Made by a program: the position numbers and the translations under genes
Shown: positions 22,224 through 31,875 of the stretch, one piece after another
Layout of the letters: every line of letters starts with the position of its first letter
How positions within the stretch are numbered: the stretch's first letter is position 1
NCBI GenBank assembly: GCA_016708025.1
Contig: JADJGQ010000001.1
Location: 992,001 to 1,056,000 of the forward strand
Reading direction: 5' to 3'
DNA from: a bacterium
GTDB lineage: Bacteria; Zixibacteria; MSB-5A5; GN15; FEB-12
DNA length: 64,000 bases
Notes under the pieces: generated by a model
Seen by the model: the letters and a program-made list of their open reading frames with translations, nothing else
Told to the model about the DNA's origin: nothing
The model's database searches: none

Positions 22224-23686
22224 TGACATTAAGCACATTTAAGCGGATGAACAAGCAGGGGAATGTCCTTCCAATCGCCATTGCGATGCCGTCCGATCTG
22301 GAGACGCCAGTCTCCGTATTCCACAAATTGGCCGCAGGGAAGAAGTATTCCTTCTTACTTGAGTCAATCGAGGGAGGGGAGAAACTCGCGCGATACTCCT
22401 TTATCGGCGTTGATCCTTTCCTGGTTGTCGAAGCCAAAGGAAAGGTGGTGACACTCCGCAAAGGGAAGAAGACTACCCAGATAGAGGCAGACCCACTGGA
22501 ATTCATGAAGGAACTGCTTTCGGTATACAGACCGGTCCATTTCGAGGATCTTCCTCGATTTACCGGCGGCGCAGTCGGCTACTTCTCCTTTGATACCGTT
22601 CGTTGGAGCGAGCACTTACCGACATCCAAACCAGACAAGATCGGGATGCCGGAAATGATCTTCGGCCTCTATCAGACCATTGTAGCATTTGATCATCTGA
22701 AGCAGGAGATGATCCTGATCGGAAATGTCCTTCATGAAAATGGCGAGCCTGGGTTGGCCACAAAGGTCCACAAAACAATCAGGCAGATGATTAGGACCAT
22801 TGATTCGCTTCAGAAGTTCACTCGGGGACCAAAGCGTTCTCCGTCTGCTACGCGCAGTCGAACAAAATGCTTAACTAGCCGCCCGCAGTTTGAATCGTCG
22901 GTACGCAAAGCCAAGAAGTATATCAAGGAAGGGGACATCTTCCAGGTTGTCCTCTCCCGTCGTTGGCAGATTGCATCGAGTGCAGAACCGCTGGAGGTTT
23001 ATCGACAGCTCAGGCGCACGAACCCTTCACCCTATATGTTTCTGCTGAACTTTGATGAGAACGCAGTGATCGGCTCATCTCCGGAAATGATGGTGCGGGT
23101 TGAGCAGGGGAATATCGAAACGCGTCCGATTGCCGGAACTCGTCCGCGGGGGAAGGACGAAGCGGAGGATGCCAAGCGAATCAAGAACCTCTTGTCGGAT
23201 CAAAAAGAATTAGCCGAGCACACGATGCTCCTGGATCTCGGTCGAAACGACATTGGGCGAGTCAGCAGACCGGGAACTGTTCAGGTGCGCGAACGGATGA
23301 CCATCGAGAAATACTCGCATGTCATTCACATCGTCAGCTCGGTGGTAGGGAAACTAAAACCGCGAACCGCGGCCCTGGATGGACACTTCGCCTGTTTTCC
23401 GGCCGGCACTGTCTCCGGTGCACCAAAAGTGCGAGCGATGGAGATCATCAATGAATTGGAGACAACCAAACGCGGCATTTATGCCGGCTCCATAGCCTAT
23501 GTCGATTTCTGGGGAAACCTAGATTCCTGCATTGCGATCAGAACGGTCGTAAAAAAAGGAAAGTCCTACTTCGTGCAGGCTGGTGCCGGGATTGTCGCTG
23601 ACTCCGTTCCCCGGAAGGAAAGCAAAGAGACGGAAGCGAAAGCTCGGGTCATCATTGAGGCAGTTACAGGGAAGAAATTCAAATGA
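22220..23686 (+). CDS. trpE: Anthranilate synthase component I
   Basis: The 488-residue protein makes anthranilate from chorismate with ammonia supplied by TrpG. The N-terminal regulatory domain contains the LLES motif (SFLLESIEGGEKLARYSFIG), which binds tryptophan for feedback inhibition. The chorismate-binding domain shows EGDIFQVVLSRRW, IGSSPEMMVRV, RPIAGTRPRG, LLDLGRNDIGRV and FPAGTVSGAPKVRAMEI. It overlaps the DapF-like gene by 4 nt and trpG by 4 nt. Confidence 0.95.
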   Translation: MMTLSTFKRMNKQGNVLPIAIAMPSDLETPVSVFHKLAAGKKYSFLLESIEGGEKLARYSFIGVDPFLVVEAKGKVVTLRKGKKTTQIEADPLEFMKELLSVYRPVHFEDLPRFTGGAVGYFSFDTVRWSEHLPTSKPDKIGMPEMIFGLYQTIVAFDHLKQEMILIGNVLHENGEPGLATKVHKTIRQMIRTIDSLQKFTRGPKRSPSATRSRTKCLTSRPQFESSVRKAKKYIKEGDIFQVVLSRRWQIASSAEPLEVYRQLRRTNPSPYMFLLNFDENAVIGSSPEMMVRVEQGNIETRPIAGTRPRGKDEAEDAKRIKNLLSDQKELAEHTMLLDLGRNDIGRVSRPGTVQVRERMTIEKYSHVIHIVSSVVGKLKPRTAALDGHFACFPAGTVSGAPKVRAMEIINELETTKRGIYAGSIAYVDFWGNLDSCIAIRTVVKKGKSYFVQAGAGIVADSVPRKESKETEAKARVIIEAVTGKKFK

Positions 23687-24252
23687 TCTTGATGCTCGAC
23701 AACTACGATTCCTTCACCTATAACGTCGTTCAGTACCTGGCCGAATTGGGTGCAGACCTTAAGGTATTTCGTAACGACGCGGTGACTGTCGAGCAGGTAC
23801 AGAAGATGAAACCAAAGGGAATAGTGCTATCCCCCGGTCCGGGGAGACCGGAAAATGCTGGCGTTATGAATGAACTGATCCGAGAGTTTGCCGGGAAAGT
23901 GCCGATCTTCGGCATCTGCCTTGGACACCAGGCGATTGGGCAGGTCTTTGGTGGAAAGATCGGCTACGCGCCAACCCTGATGCATGGAAAGACTTCTGAG
24001 ATCCTGCATGATAGTTCTGTGCTTTTCAAAAAAGTACCTTCGCCCTTTGTCGCGACCAGATATCACTCGCTGGTCATCGAGCCAAAGACTCTTCCCAAAG
24101 AGTTCAATGTAACCGGCTGGACCGCTGATAAAGTCATCATGGCAATTCAGCACAAACAGATGCCGCTCTACGGAGTTCAGTTTCATCCGGAGTCCATTCT
24201 GACCACTGAAGGGAAGAAGATCCTTGGTAATTTCTTGAGGACAATTCGATGA
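23683..24252 (+). CDS. trpG: Anthranilate synthase component II (glutamine amidotransferase)
   Basis: The 189-residue class I glutamine amidotransferase delivers ammonia to TrpE. The N-terminal LMLDNYDSFTYNVVQYL, the oxyanion region SPGPGRPENAG, the nucleophile Cys in FGICLGHQAIG, and the His-Glu pair in QFHPESILT are all present. The length fits a stand-alone TrpG/PabA, and it may also serve p-aminobenzoate synthesis. It overlaps both neighbours by 4 nt. Confidence 0.95.
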   Translation: MILMLDNYDSFTYNVVQYLAELGADLKVFRNDAVTVEQVQKMKPKGIVLSPGPGRPENAGVMNELIREFAGKVPIFGICLGHQAIGQVFGGKIGYAPTLMHGKTSEILHDSSVLFKKVPSPFVATRYHSLVIEPKTLPKEFNVTGWTADKVIMAIQHKQMPLYGVQFHPESILTTEGKKILGNFLRTIR

Positions 24253-25259
24253 TCCAGGAGATGCTCCGAAAATTGCTCTCCGGTGGTCATCTGGCCGAGA
24301 ATGAGGCGACTCTCCTCATGGATCAGATCATGGAAGGTAAAGCAACCCCTGCCCAGATCGGCGGCCTGTTGATCGCTCTCAAACAAAAGGGTGAGCATGT
24401 GCAGGAAGTGACCGGGTTTGTTCGCTCTATGCGGAATCATAGCCAGCGCGTCTCAGTTGCCGATCCGAATGCGGTCGATGGATGCGGTACCGGTGGGGAT
24501 GGCGCCCACACGTTTAATATCTCAACCGCCGCGGCGATTGTTGCGTCGTCAGCAGGCGCAACTGTCGCCAAGCATGGCAATCGGTCGGTCAGCTCCAAAT
24601 GCGGTTCAGCCGATCTACTCGAGGCTACTGGCGGCGCAATTGATGCTCCAGCCGACACTGTGAAGAGATGTATCGATCAAGTTGGATTCGGTTTCCTGTT
24701 CGCCCCACTCTTTCATCCGGCGATGAAACATGCCGCCGGACCACGCAAAGAACTGGGGGTCAGGACGGTCTTCAATATACTGGGACCGATGACCAACCCG
24801 GCTGGTGTGAAAAGACAGGTGATAGGCGTTTATGACCCTTCGCTCATGCATGTTATGGCCGAAGTACTCCAGCGAACCGGATCCACTCATGTGATTATCG
24901 CTCATTCGCGCGATGGGCTCGATGAATTCTCGATCTCGGATACGACCGAATATGTGGAACTTCATGATGGCAAGATCACGGTCGGCGAGTGCACGCCTGA
25001 AACGGTCGGACTGAAGCGGATGGCCCATGGAGCAGTGGTCGGGGGAGATGCCGCCTGGAATCTCCATATCCTCAGGGAACTGCTCGACAACCATCTCGAA
25101 TCGTACGGGGGAGCCGTTGTCTACAATGCCGGGGCGATGCTCTACGTTGCCGGGATAGCCGGGTCAATCGCCGAGGGTGTGTCTGCCGCACGAGAGTCCA
25201 TAGCGGATGGCCGCGCCAAACGGAAACTACAGGATTGGATAGCGGCTTCGCGAAACTAA
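24249..25259 (+). CDS. trpD: Anthranilate phosphoribosyltransferase
   Basis: The 336-residue protein joins anthranilate to PRPP. The PRPP-binding GCGTGGDGAHTFNIST, the KHGNRSVSSKCGSADLLEATG segment and FNILGPMTNPAGVKRQVIGVY are diagnostic. It is a stand-alone enzyme, not fused to TrpG. It overlaps trpG by 4 nt and is followed after 3 nt by a transporter gene. Confidence 0.95.
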   Translation: MIQEMLRKLLSGGHLAENEATLLMDQIMEGKATPAQIGGLLIALKQKGEHVQEVTGFVRSMRNHSQRVSVADPNAVDGCGTGGDGAHTFNISTAAAIVASSAGATVAKHGNRSVSSKCGSADLLEATGGAIDAPADTVKRCIDQVGFGFLFAPLFHPAMKHAAGPRKELGVRTVFNILGPMTNPAGVKRQVIGVYDPSLMHVMAEVLQRTGSTHVIIAHSRDGLDEFSISDTTEYVELHDGKITVGECTPETVGLKRMAHGAVVGGDAAWNLHILRELLDNHLESYGGAVVYNAGAMLYVAGIAGSIAEGVSAARESIADGRAKRKLQDWIAASRN

Positions 25260-25262
25260 CCG

Positions 25263-26588
25263 ATGCACTCGACCCAGATCAAAAACACCAGCCTTGGGCA
25301 CCCCACCTCGCATGGACATGGCGTGATATTCGAGTTGCGCGATTATTGGAAGCATGTCCGCCTCTTTTCGCGCAATGCCCGACTTTATCTGCTCGGTGCG
25401 TTTCTGCTCGGCATAAACTATGAGTTCTTTCAACTACTGTTGAATCTTTACCTGAAGGAACTTGGATTCGGTGAAAGCAGTATAGGACTAGTCAATTCTT
25501 CGCGGGCGATCGGTATGTCGCTGATGGCTATTCCGGCGGCCTTACTTTTGAGTCGGATCGCCCTGAAACCTGTTCTCATTGTGGCCGGGCTCCTGTTTGC
25601 CGTGTTTAGTATCGGGATATCCAGTAACCAGCAGTTGGAAATGCTGATCTTGTTTACAATCCTCAGCGGCATGACATTCGCCTTTTCACGGGTTGCGGCC
25701 GGGCCCTTTTATATGCGCAACTCGTCGTCTAGGGAGCGGACCCATCTTTTCTCATTCTCCTTCGGCGTACTACTGATCGCCGGGATGGTGGGGTCACTCT
25801 CGGCCGGTCGACTTGTTCCGGTTATGTCGCAACTGGCAGGTGACTCGATCCTTGGCTACCGATATACACTGTATATAGGCATCGCCGTCGGATTGATCTC
25901 GTTGATTCCGTTCGCTATGCTCCGCCCGGCGCCTGTTTCTGAAGAAGAACGGCGAATCAGCATCACGCGCGAGCAGCTTCGCCGCCGCGGACTCTTTTAT
26001 TTCAAACTCTCGTTTTCGAATTTTCTGATCGGCCTGGGAGCGGGCCTGATCATCCCATTCTTGAATCTTTATTTTAGGGACAAGTTCGGGCTGTCAACGT
26101 CAACCATTGGCGTCTTCTATTTTTGTACGATTCTCTGCATGTTTGCCGGGACTCTCTCCGGCCCAGTGCTGGCTCGCCGTTTTGGCCTCGTCAGGACGAT
26201 TGTCATCACGCAACTGCTGTCGATCCCGTTTATGCTTTTGCTGGCATATACCACCACACTCTGGGTAGCCTTTGGTGCATATGTTCTTCGAGCCGGGCTG
26301 ATGAATATCGGCGTGCCGGTTGCCACCAATTTCGGGATGGAAATGTCCAGCCGGACCGAGCAGGGGCTGGTCAATGCCCTCCTGATGGTCTCCTGGACCG
26401 CCTCCTGGATGGTTTCGACCGCCATTGGGGGCCATTTGATCGAGCAATACGGCTATACGTTGACGTTTAACATCACTATCGTGCTGTATGTGATGTCGAC
26501 CATGTTCTATTTCTGGTCTTTTAAAGAGGCGGAAAAGCGCGGCAAAGAAAAGTCCGGATGGTCGATCCCCGAACAGGAGGTTGCGTGA
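25263..26588 (+). CDS. Major facilitator superfamily transporter inside the trp operon
   Basis: The 441-residue protein has about twelve membrane helices in two halves separated by a charged loop (SEEERRISITREQLRRRG). The N-terminal half has LYLLGAFLLGINYEFFQLLL and the second half FSNFLIGLGAGLIIPFLNLY. It lies between trpD and trpC, 3 nt after the first and overlapping the second (GTGA). It is therefore under the same attenuator, and export or uptake of tryptophan or an aromatic intermediate is the natural guess. Substrate specificity cannot be read. Confidence 0.8.
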   Translation: MHSTQIKNTSLGHPTSHGHGVIFELRDYWKHVRLFSRNARLYLLGAFLLGINYEFFQLLLNLYLKELGFGESSIGLVNSSRAIGMSLMAIPAALLLSRIALKPVLIVAGLLFAVFSIGISSNQQLEMLILFTILSGMTFAFSRVAAGPFYMRNSSSRERTHLFSFSFGVLLIAGMVGSLSAGRLVPVMSQLAGDSILGYRYTLYIGIAVGLISLIPFAMLRPAPVSEEERRISITREQLRRRGLFYFKLSFSNFLIGLGAGLIIPFLNLYFRDKFGLSTSTIGVFYFCTILCMFAGTLSGPVLARRFGLVRTIVITQLLSIPFMLLLAYTTTLWVAFGAYVLRAGLMNIGVPVATNFGMEMSSRTEQGLVNALLMVSWTASWMVSTAIGGHLIEQYGYTLTFNITIVLYVMSTMFYFWSFKEAEKRGKEKSGWSIPEQEVA

Positions 26589-27358
26589 ACGGAATTCTCG
26601 AACAGATAGCTGACAGCAAAAGAATAGAGATAGCCGAACTAAAACTCCGGCTCCCGCAAGAAAAGCTGACACTGCCGGATCCCGACACGAGACGCAGTCT
26701 CCGTGCAGCGTTATCTTCACCGGGCAAGATCAAAGTGATCGCCGAGCTGAAAAAGGCGTCACCCTCACGAGGCGTTCTGGTGGAAGAGTTCGATCCCGAA
26801 GATCTTGCCGCGCGCTATCGCCAGGGAGGAGCAGTCGCACTTTCGGTACTGACTGAACACCAGTATTTCCATGGTCGCCTTGAATATCTGGATATCGCCA
26901 AGCAGACTGCTCGTCTGCCCGTCCTATGCAAGGATTTTGTGATCGATCCATACCAGTTTAAGCTGGCCGCGCATCACGGGGCGGACGCCATACTCCTGAT
27001 CGTCCGTCTGCTCACACGTCAGACGTTGACTCAGTTCATTCAATTGGCGATAGAGGTTGGCCTGGATGCACTGGTCGAAGTACACTCGGAGGGGGAACTG
27101 GAAATCGCACTGGAGTCGTCTGCAGAGATGATCGGTGTCAACAGCCGCAATCTGCAGTCATTTGAGGTTGATCTCTCGATCGCCGAGAATTTGTCCTCAT
27201 TGATACCTGACGACAAGGTAAAGGTGGCGGAATCAGGCATTCATACACGCGCTGATATTGATCGGCTAACTGCTGCCGGCTACGATTGTTTCTTGATCGG
27301 CGAGTCACTGATGCGTCATCCCGATCCCGCCCAACTACTCCGGGAGTTGATCGGCTGA
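26585..27358 (+). CDS. trpC: Indole-3-glycerol-phosphate synthase
   Basis: The protein has about 257 residues and a GTG start preceded by AGGAGG. The catalytic residues of the TIM barrel are visible: Lys in VIAELKKASPSRGV, Lys in PVLCKDFVIDPYQ, Glu in DALVEVHSEGE, and Asn in IGVNSRNL. It closes the indole ring from CdRP. Its start overlaps the transporter stop and its stop overlaps the trpF start by one base (TGATG). A longer frame begins at 26558 but has no ribosome site. Confidence 0.95.
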   Translation: MNGILEQIADSKRIEIAELKLRLPQEKLTLPDPDTRRSLRAALSSPGKIKVIAELKKASPSRGVLVEEFDPEDLAARYRQGGAVALSVLTEHQYFHGRLEYLDIAKQTARLPVLCKDFVIDPYQFKLAAHHGADAILLIVRLLTRQTLTQFIQLAIEVGLDALVEVHSEGELEIALESSAEMIGVNSRNLQSFEVDLSIAENLSSLIPDDKVKVAESGIHTRADIDRLTAAGYDCFLIGESLMRHPDPAQLLRELIG

Positions 27359-27978
27359 TGAGTTACACGCAGGTGAAAGTCTGTGGTATCACACGACCGA
27401 AGGACGCCCAGATCGCAGCGCAATTTGGCGCGGACATGATCGGCATGATTTTTTATAGGGGCTCCTGTCGGCATATCGATAAGCAAGGCGCGAGAGAGAT
27501 CATCGACGCATTGCCCCCGACAGTCGAGCGAGTAGGCCTCTTCGTCAATGAACCGATCGACAAACTGCTCGGCCTAGCTGATAGACTACGGCTCGACTGG
27601 ATTCAATTGCATGGGCAGGAGTCCGATGCTGTTATCCGGAGAATCCAGAGGGAAGGATTCAAAGTTATCAAGGCATTCAGCATCGCAGACGACACCGACT
27701 GGAAACAGATTGCCTCATCTCCTGCTGATCTGAGACTGTTGGACAACGGCACCGGGGGGACAGGTCAAAGTTTTGATTGGGATAATTGTTCGACACGCAA
27801 GATTGATCGTTTGGTGCTGGCGGGTGGGATCAATTCCCAGAATGTAAGCTCGGGAATTAGAAAATTCCGCCCTTTGGTCGTTGATGTTAATTCTTCGGTG
27901 GAATCTGCACCCGGCATCAAATCAAAAATGAAACTCGAAGTGTTCTTCAAAGTGGTGAACCGTGCGCGCACAAAGTAA
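27358..27978 (+). CDS. trpF: Phosphoribosylanthranilate isomerase
   Basis: The 206-residue TIM-barrel protein carries the catalytic Cys in KVCGITRPKDAQ and the catalytic Asp in LLDNGTGGTGQSFDW. It converts PRA to CdRP. The start at 27358 shares a base with the trpC stop; it is separate from TrpC, not fused as in enterobacteria. Confidence 0.95.
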   Translation: MSYTQVKVCGITRPKDAQIAAQFGADMIGMIFYRGSCRHIDKQGAREIIDALPPTVERVGLFVNEPIDKLLGLADRLRLDWIQLHGQESDAVIRRIQREGFKVIKAFSIADDTDWKQIASSPADLRLLDNGTGGTGQSFDWDNCSTRKIDRLVLAGGINSQNVSSGIRKFRPLVVDVNSSVESAPGIKSKMKLEVFFKVVNRARTK

Positions 27979-29167
27979 GAAATACAGCTACCCGGATACA
28001 CGCGGAAGATTCGGTGAGTTTGGCGGACGGTATGTCCCTGAGACAGTCATTTTTGCGCTCGATGAATTGACAGACGCATACACCAAAGCGCGCAAAGATA
28101 AGAAGTTTCAGCGTGAGCTGGCCGATCATCTGACCGCGTTTGTGGGACGTCCTTCACCACTCTATTTCGCCGAACGGCTGACCAAAGAGATCGGCGGCCC
28201 CAGGATCTGGTTCAAGCGGGAAGATCTCAATCATACCGGTGCGCATAAGATCAACAATACGGTTGGGCAAATTCTGCTCGCGATTCGAATGGGAAAGAAA
28301 CGGATCATTGCCGAAACCGGAGCCGGCCAGCATGGATTGGCGACCGCCACGGTCTGTGCACGGTTTGGCTTGCCTTGTGTAGTATACATGGGCGCAGAGG
28401 ATGTCCAGCGCCAGGCGCCCAATGTCCAGAAGATGCGACTGCTTGGAGCCGAAGTTGTCCCGGTCGAATCCGGCTCCAGAACACTCAAGGATGCTACTAA
28501 TCAGGCGATGCGGGACTGGGTCACCAATATCCGCACCACGTTTTATATCATCGGTTCGGTGGTTGGACCGCATCCGTACCCAATGATGGTCCGAGATTTT
28601 CAGTCGATTATCGGGAGGGAAACTAAGGTTCAGGCGAAAAAGCAGTTCGGCAAATTGCCCGATATGCTGGTGGCATGCGTCGGTGGCGGCTCAAACGCGA
28701 TCGGCCTCTTTTATCCTTTTATTGACAGCAAGGTGAAGTTGGTCGGGGTAGAGGCTGCTGGTTGCGGCATTAAAAGTCAGAAACATGCCGCCACGCTCAC
28801 CAAGGGAAAACCGGGTGTCCTGCATGGTTCGTACAGCTACTTGCTGTACGATGCGGATGGACAGATCATCCTGCCACACTCCGTTTCTGCCGGGCTGGAT
28901 TATCCCGGCGTCGGCCCGGAACACTCCTTTCTCCATGATTCAGGGCGAGTGGAATATCACTCAGCCACAGACAATGAAGCACTCGACGCATTCAAATTGG
29001 TTTCTCGTCTGGAAGGAATAATCCCCGCGTTGGAGACCTCGCATGCCCTGGCCTGGCTTATTCGGGAAGGGAAGACGTTTAAACGTAATCAAAATATTGT
29101 CGTCTGTCTTTCCGGACGAGGGGATAAGGACTTCCCGATCCTCCAGAATCTTGGAGTCCTCCCATGA
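27962..29167 (+). CDS. trpB: Tryptophan synthase beta chain
   Basis: The 401-residue PLP enzyme condenses indole with serine. It shows GRFGEFGGRYVPET, the PLP lysine Lys96 in HTGAHKINNTVGQ, the phosphate-binding CVGGGSNAIG and GLDYPGVGPEHSFL. This is the TrpB1 type that pairs with TrpA. It starts with GTG inside the end of trpF (17-nt overlap) and overlaps trpA by 4 nt. Confidence 0.97.
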   Translation: MRAQSKKYSYPDTRGRFGEFGGRYVPETVIFALDELTDAYTKARKDKKFQRELADHLTAFVGRPSPLYFAERLTKEIGGPRIWFKREDLNHTGAHKINNTVGQILLAIRMGKKRIIAETGAGQHGLATATVCARFGLPCVVYMGAEDVQRQAPNVQKMRLLGAEVVPVESGSRTLKDATNQAMRDWVTNIRTTFYIIGSVVGPHPYPMMVRDFQSIIGRETKVQAKKQFGKLPDMLVACVGGGSNAIGLFYPFIDSKVKLVGVEAAGCGIKSQKHAATLTKGKPGVLHGSYSYLLYDADGQIILPHSVSAGLDYPGVGPEHSFLHDSGRVEYHSATDNEALDAFKLVSRLEGIIPALETSHALAWLIREGKTFKRNQNIVVCLSGRGDKDFPILQNLGVLP

Positions 29168-29958
29168 CCAGTCGCATCAGTGAGCTTTTGGCTTCCAGAG
29201 ATGGTCGCAAGATGATGGTGCCGTTTCTGACTGCTGGCTATCCGAACTACGAGCTATCCCTGCAATTATGCCGTGCGGCAATTGAATCCTGCGCAGATAT
29301 GCTGGAGATCGGGATCCCATTCTCCGACCCGCTTGCCGATGGCCCACAGGTACAGCTCTCCAGCCAGATTGCGCTGGAAAATGGAACGACCCTGGACACC
29401 GTCTTCAAACTTGCCCAGTCTATTCGGTCCGATTCGAATATTCCGCTGATCACCATGGGTTACTACAATCCAATCTATGCGATGGGAATTCCGGACTTCC
29501 TCGACTCAGCGCAATCTGCCGGGATCGACGGACTGATCATTCCGGATCTGCCACCTGAGGAAGCCACTGATCTTCGTGCCATGGCAGAAGAAAAAGGTAT
29601 CTCCACCATCTTTCTTGTGGCGCCGACCTCCTCACGCGAACGAGTAAAATCGATTGAGAAGGCATGTTCAGACTTTGTATACGCGGTCACCGTAACCGGC
29701 GTAACTGGATCAGGACACAGCTTCGATAACCAAACCGACGATTACCTGGCCAATCTTCGAACACAGCTCAAGAAGCCGTTTGTCGCCGGGTTTGGCGTCT
29801 CCTCGGGCGAGTCGGCTTCACGGCTCTGCCGAGCTGCTGATGGTGTCGTGATCGGTTCCGCGCTGATCAGGGAGATTGAGTCGCACGGTCGCTCGGAGGC
29901 CGGTCTGGACCCGGTCCGGAAACTCCTTAAGTCTGTGCGGGATAGGCTTGACCGATAG
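29164..29958 (+). CDS. trpA: Tryptophan synthase alpha chain
   Basis: The 264-residue TIM-barrel subunit cleaves indole-3-glycerol phosphate and channels indole to TrpB. The catalytic Glu is in MLEIGIPFSDPLADGP, with the catalytic Asp of the DGP motif; the phosphate loop is AGFGVSSGESA. It is the last trp gene, with a 63-nt gap to argS. Confidence 0.96.
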   Translation: MTSRISELLASRDGRKMMVPFLTAGYPNYELSLQLCRAAIESCADMLEIGIPFSDPLADGPQVQLSSQIALENGTTLDTVFKLAQSIRSDSNIPLITMGYYNPIYAMGIPDFLDSAQSAGIDGLIIPDLPPEEATDLRAMAEEKGISTIFLVAPTSSRERVKSIEKACSDFVYAVTVTGVTGSGHSFDNQTDDYLANLRTQLKKPFVAGFGVSSGESASRLCRAADGVVIGSALIREIESHGRSEAGLDPVRKLLKSVRDRLDR

Positions 29959-29971
29959 ATTTGCTTTATCG

Positions 29972-30000
29972 TTGCGCAACCTGAGCATCCAAACCATATT
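29972..30000 (+). promoter_or_regulatory. Possible promoter for argS and the aro genes
   Basis: TTGCGC (29972-29977) is followed after 17 nt by CATATT (29995-30000), 21 nt before the argS start. It would allow argS and the aro genes to be expressed when the trp attenuator is closed. Confidence 0.35.
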
Positions 30001-30021
30001 GCCGCCGGAAAATCGTCAGAT

Positions 30022-31830
30022 ATGATACTGGACAAGTTCAAAGAACAATTCGCCATAACCGTGGCAACGGCATTTCAGCAATGCTACCCGGAGATCTATC
30101 GGACTGTCGGGGACAATGGGCCATTCCATTCTCCGGACGTTCTGAAAGGAATTGAACGCCCGAAAGACCCTAAAATGGGGAGCCTGGCGTTCCCGATCTT
30201 CAAATTCCTCCCCATTCTGAAGTCAAAACCAAACGAAGTGACCGCTTCGGTTGCGGCTCGAGCCAATATAATACTGTCCGCATCAGCCTCGCCGGAACTC
30301 GCCGTAACCCCTGCCTCGGGCTATTTGAATGCATCGATTGAATTGACTGCAGTAGCGCGCGAGACAATCGGACAAGCCGTGACCATGCAGGATAAGTTTG
30401 GTCAATCCACTGTGGGGAATGGCAAACTAAATCTGGTCGAGTATTCATCCCCTAATATCGCCAAACCGTTCGGAGTGGGGCATCTCCGGACAACGATAAT
30501 CGGCAACTCGCTACGGCGGATCTACAAGAAGCTTGGATATGAAGTCATCGGTATCAACTACCCCGGTGATTGGGGAACGCAGTTCGGAAAGATGATCGTC
30601 GCATTCAGGCGTTGGGGCTCAGAATCGACGTTCCAGGGAGAAGCAGTCAAAAATCTGCTCGACCTCTATGTGAAATTCCATGCTGAGGCCGAGACAGATA
30701 AGTCGCTCGATGACGAGGCCAGAGTCGCCTTCAAAAAACTTGAGGATGGTGACCCCGAGGCGACAAAACTCTGGGAGCGGATGAAAGAGGTCTCCTTCGA
30801 AGAGTGGAGCCGCGTTTATGGAATCCTTGGCGTCGAGTTCGATCTTGTCTATGGAGAGTCCTTCCTGAACGACAAGATGGAGGCCGTGATCGAGCGGCTG
30901 CAGAAAGACGGACTGACTTCAACATCGCGCGGCGCATTGGTGGTTGACCTGAATGACCCGCAACTCCCGCCTGCGCTACTGAAGAAGCAGGATGGCGCCA
31001 CCCTTTATATCACGCGTGACCTGGCAGGGCTTATCTGGCGTTGGGAGAAATACCACTTCAACGAATCACTCTATGTTGTTGGGGTCAGCCAGTCCGACCA
31101 TTTTAAGCAAGCATTGAAAGTCATCGACATGATGGAGCAGGCGGAGAATCTTCCAGCCGAGTCCCGCATGACCGGTCGCGTCAAACATGTCGACTTCGGC
31201 TGGGTGAAGTTTGGCGAAAAGACGATGTCTACCCGACAGGGGAATATCATCTTCCTCGAGGATGTCATCAACCAGGCGATCGATCTGGCCAAACAAAAGA
31301 TCCGCGAAAAGAATCCGAATCTGGCGAATTTCGACGATGTCGCCCAGATGATTGGTGTCGGAGCGGTGATCTTTTCACAGCTTTCCGTGCGCCGTCAGAA
31401 AGATGTCAATTTTGACTGGGACGAGGTCCTCAGTTTTGAGGGAGAAACCGGTCCGTATCTTCAGTATACGCATGCCCGGCTCTGCTCGCTTGAGCGGATG
31501 TACGGAAAGCCGATTACTGCCCAAATCGACCATAGTTTGTTGAACCATGACGAAGAACGGCTTGTTATTGAAACCATAGCGGAATTTGAAGAGGCGATTC
31601 AGGAGGCCGCGAGGCTCTATGACCCTAACTGCATCTCAACCTATCTGTTGAGACTGGCCAGCGCTTTCAACAAGTTCTACCAGAGAAAAGATGATTCCGG
31701 GCGAATCGACAAGATCATTTCAGATGACCCCGACCGCAGTGCGGCCCGCATGGCACTTGTACAGTCGGTCAGGATCGTCATGAACGAAGGTTTGAATCTG
31801 CTTGGATTGCGAGCGCCCTATGAAATGTAA
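30022..31830 (+). CDS. argS: Arginyl-tRNA synthetase
   Basis: The 602-residue class I synthetase has the N-terminal Add-1 domain (residues 1-120), the HIGH-like motif in SPNIAKPFGVGHLRTTIIG, the KMSKS counterpart degenerated as GEKTMSTRQGN, and the DALR anticodon-binding domain at the C-terminus (STYLLRLASAFNKFYQR). The length is normal. It sits between the trp and aro clusters, with no metabolic link I can name. Confidence 0.95.
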   Translation: MILDKFKEQFAITVATAFQQCYPEIYRTVGDNGPFHSPDVLKGIERPKDPKMGSLAFPIFKFLPILKSKPNEVTASVAARANIILSASASPELAVTPASGYLNASIELTAVARETIGQAVTMQDKFGQSTVGNGKLNLVEYSSPNIAKPFGVGHLRTTIIGNSLRRIYKKLGYEVIGINYPGDWGTQFGKMIVAFRRWGSESTFQGEAVKNLLDLYVKFHAEAETDKSLDDEARVAFKKLEDGDPEATKLWERMKEVSFEEWSRVYGILGVEFDLVYGESFLNDKMEAVIERLQKDGLTSTSRGALVVDLNDPQLPPALLKKQDGATLYITRDLAGLIWRWEKYHFNESLYVVGVSQSDHFKQALKVIDMMEQAENLPAESRMTGRVKHVDFGWVKFGEKTMSTRQGNIIFLEDVINQAIDLAKQKIREKNPNLANFDDVAQMIGVGAVIFSQLSVRRQKDVNFDWDEVLSFEGETGPYLQYTHARLCSLERMYGKPITAQIDHSLLNHDEERLVIETIAEFEEAIQEAARLYDPNCISTYLLRLASAFNKFYQRKDDSGRIDKIISDDPDRSAARMALVQSVRIVMNEGLNLLGLRAPYEM

Positions 31831-31875
31831 CGTTGTCTGTCATGTCGCGACCACGGGTCCGACTGGGAGTGATAC

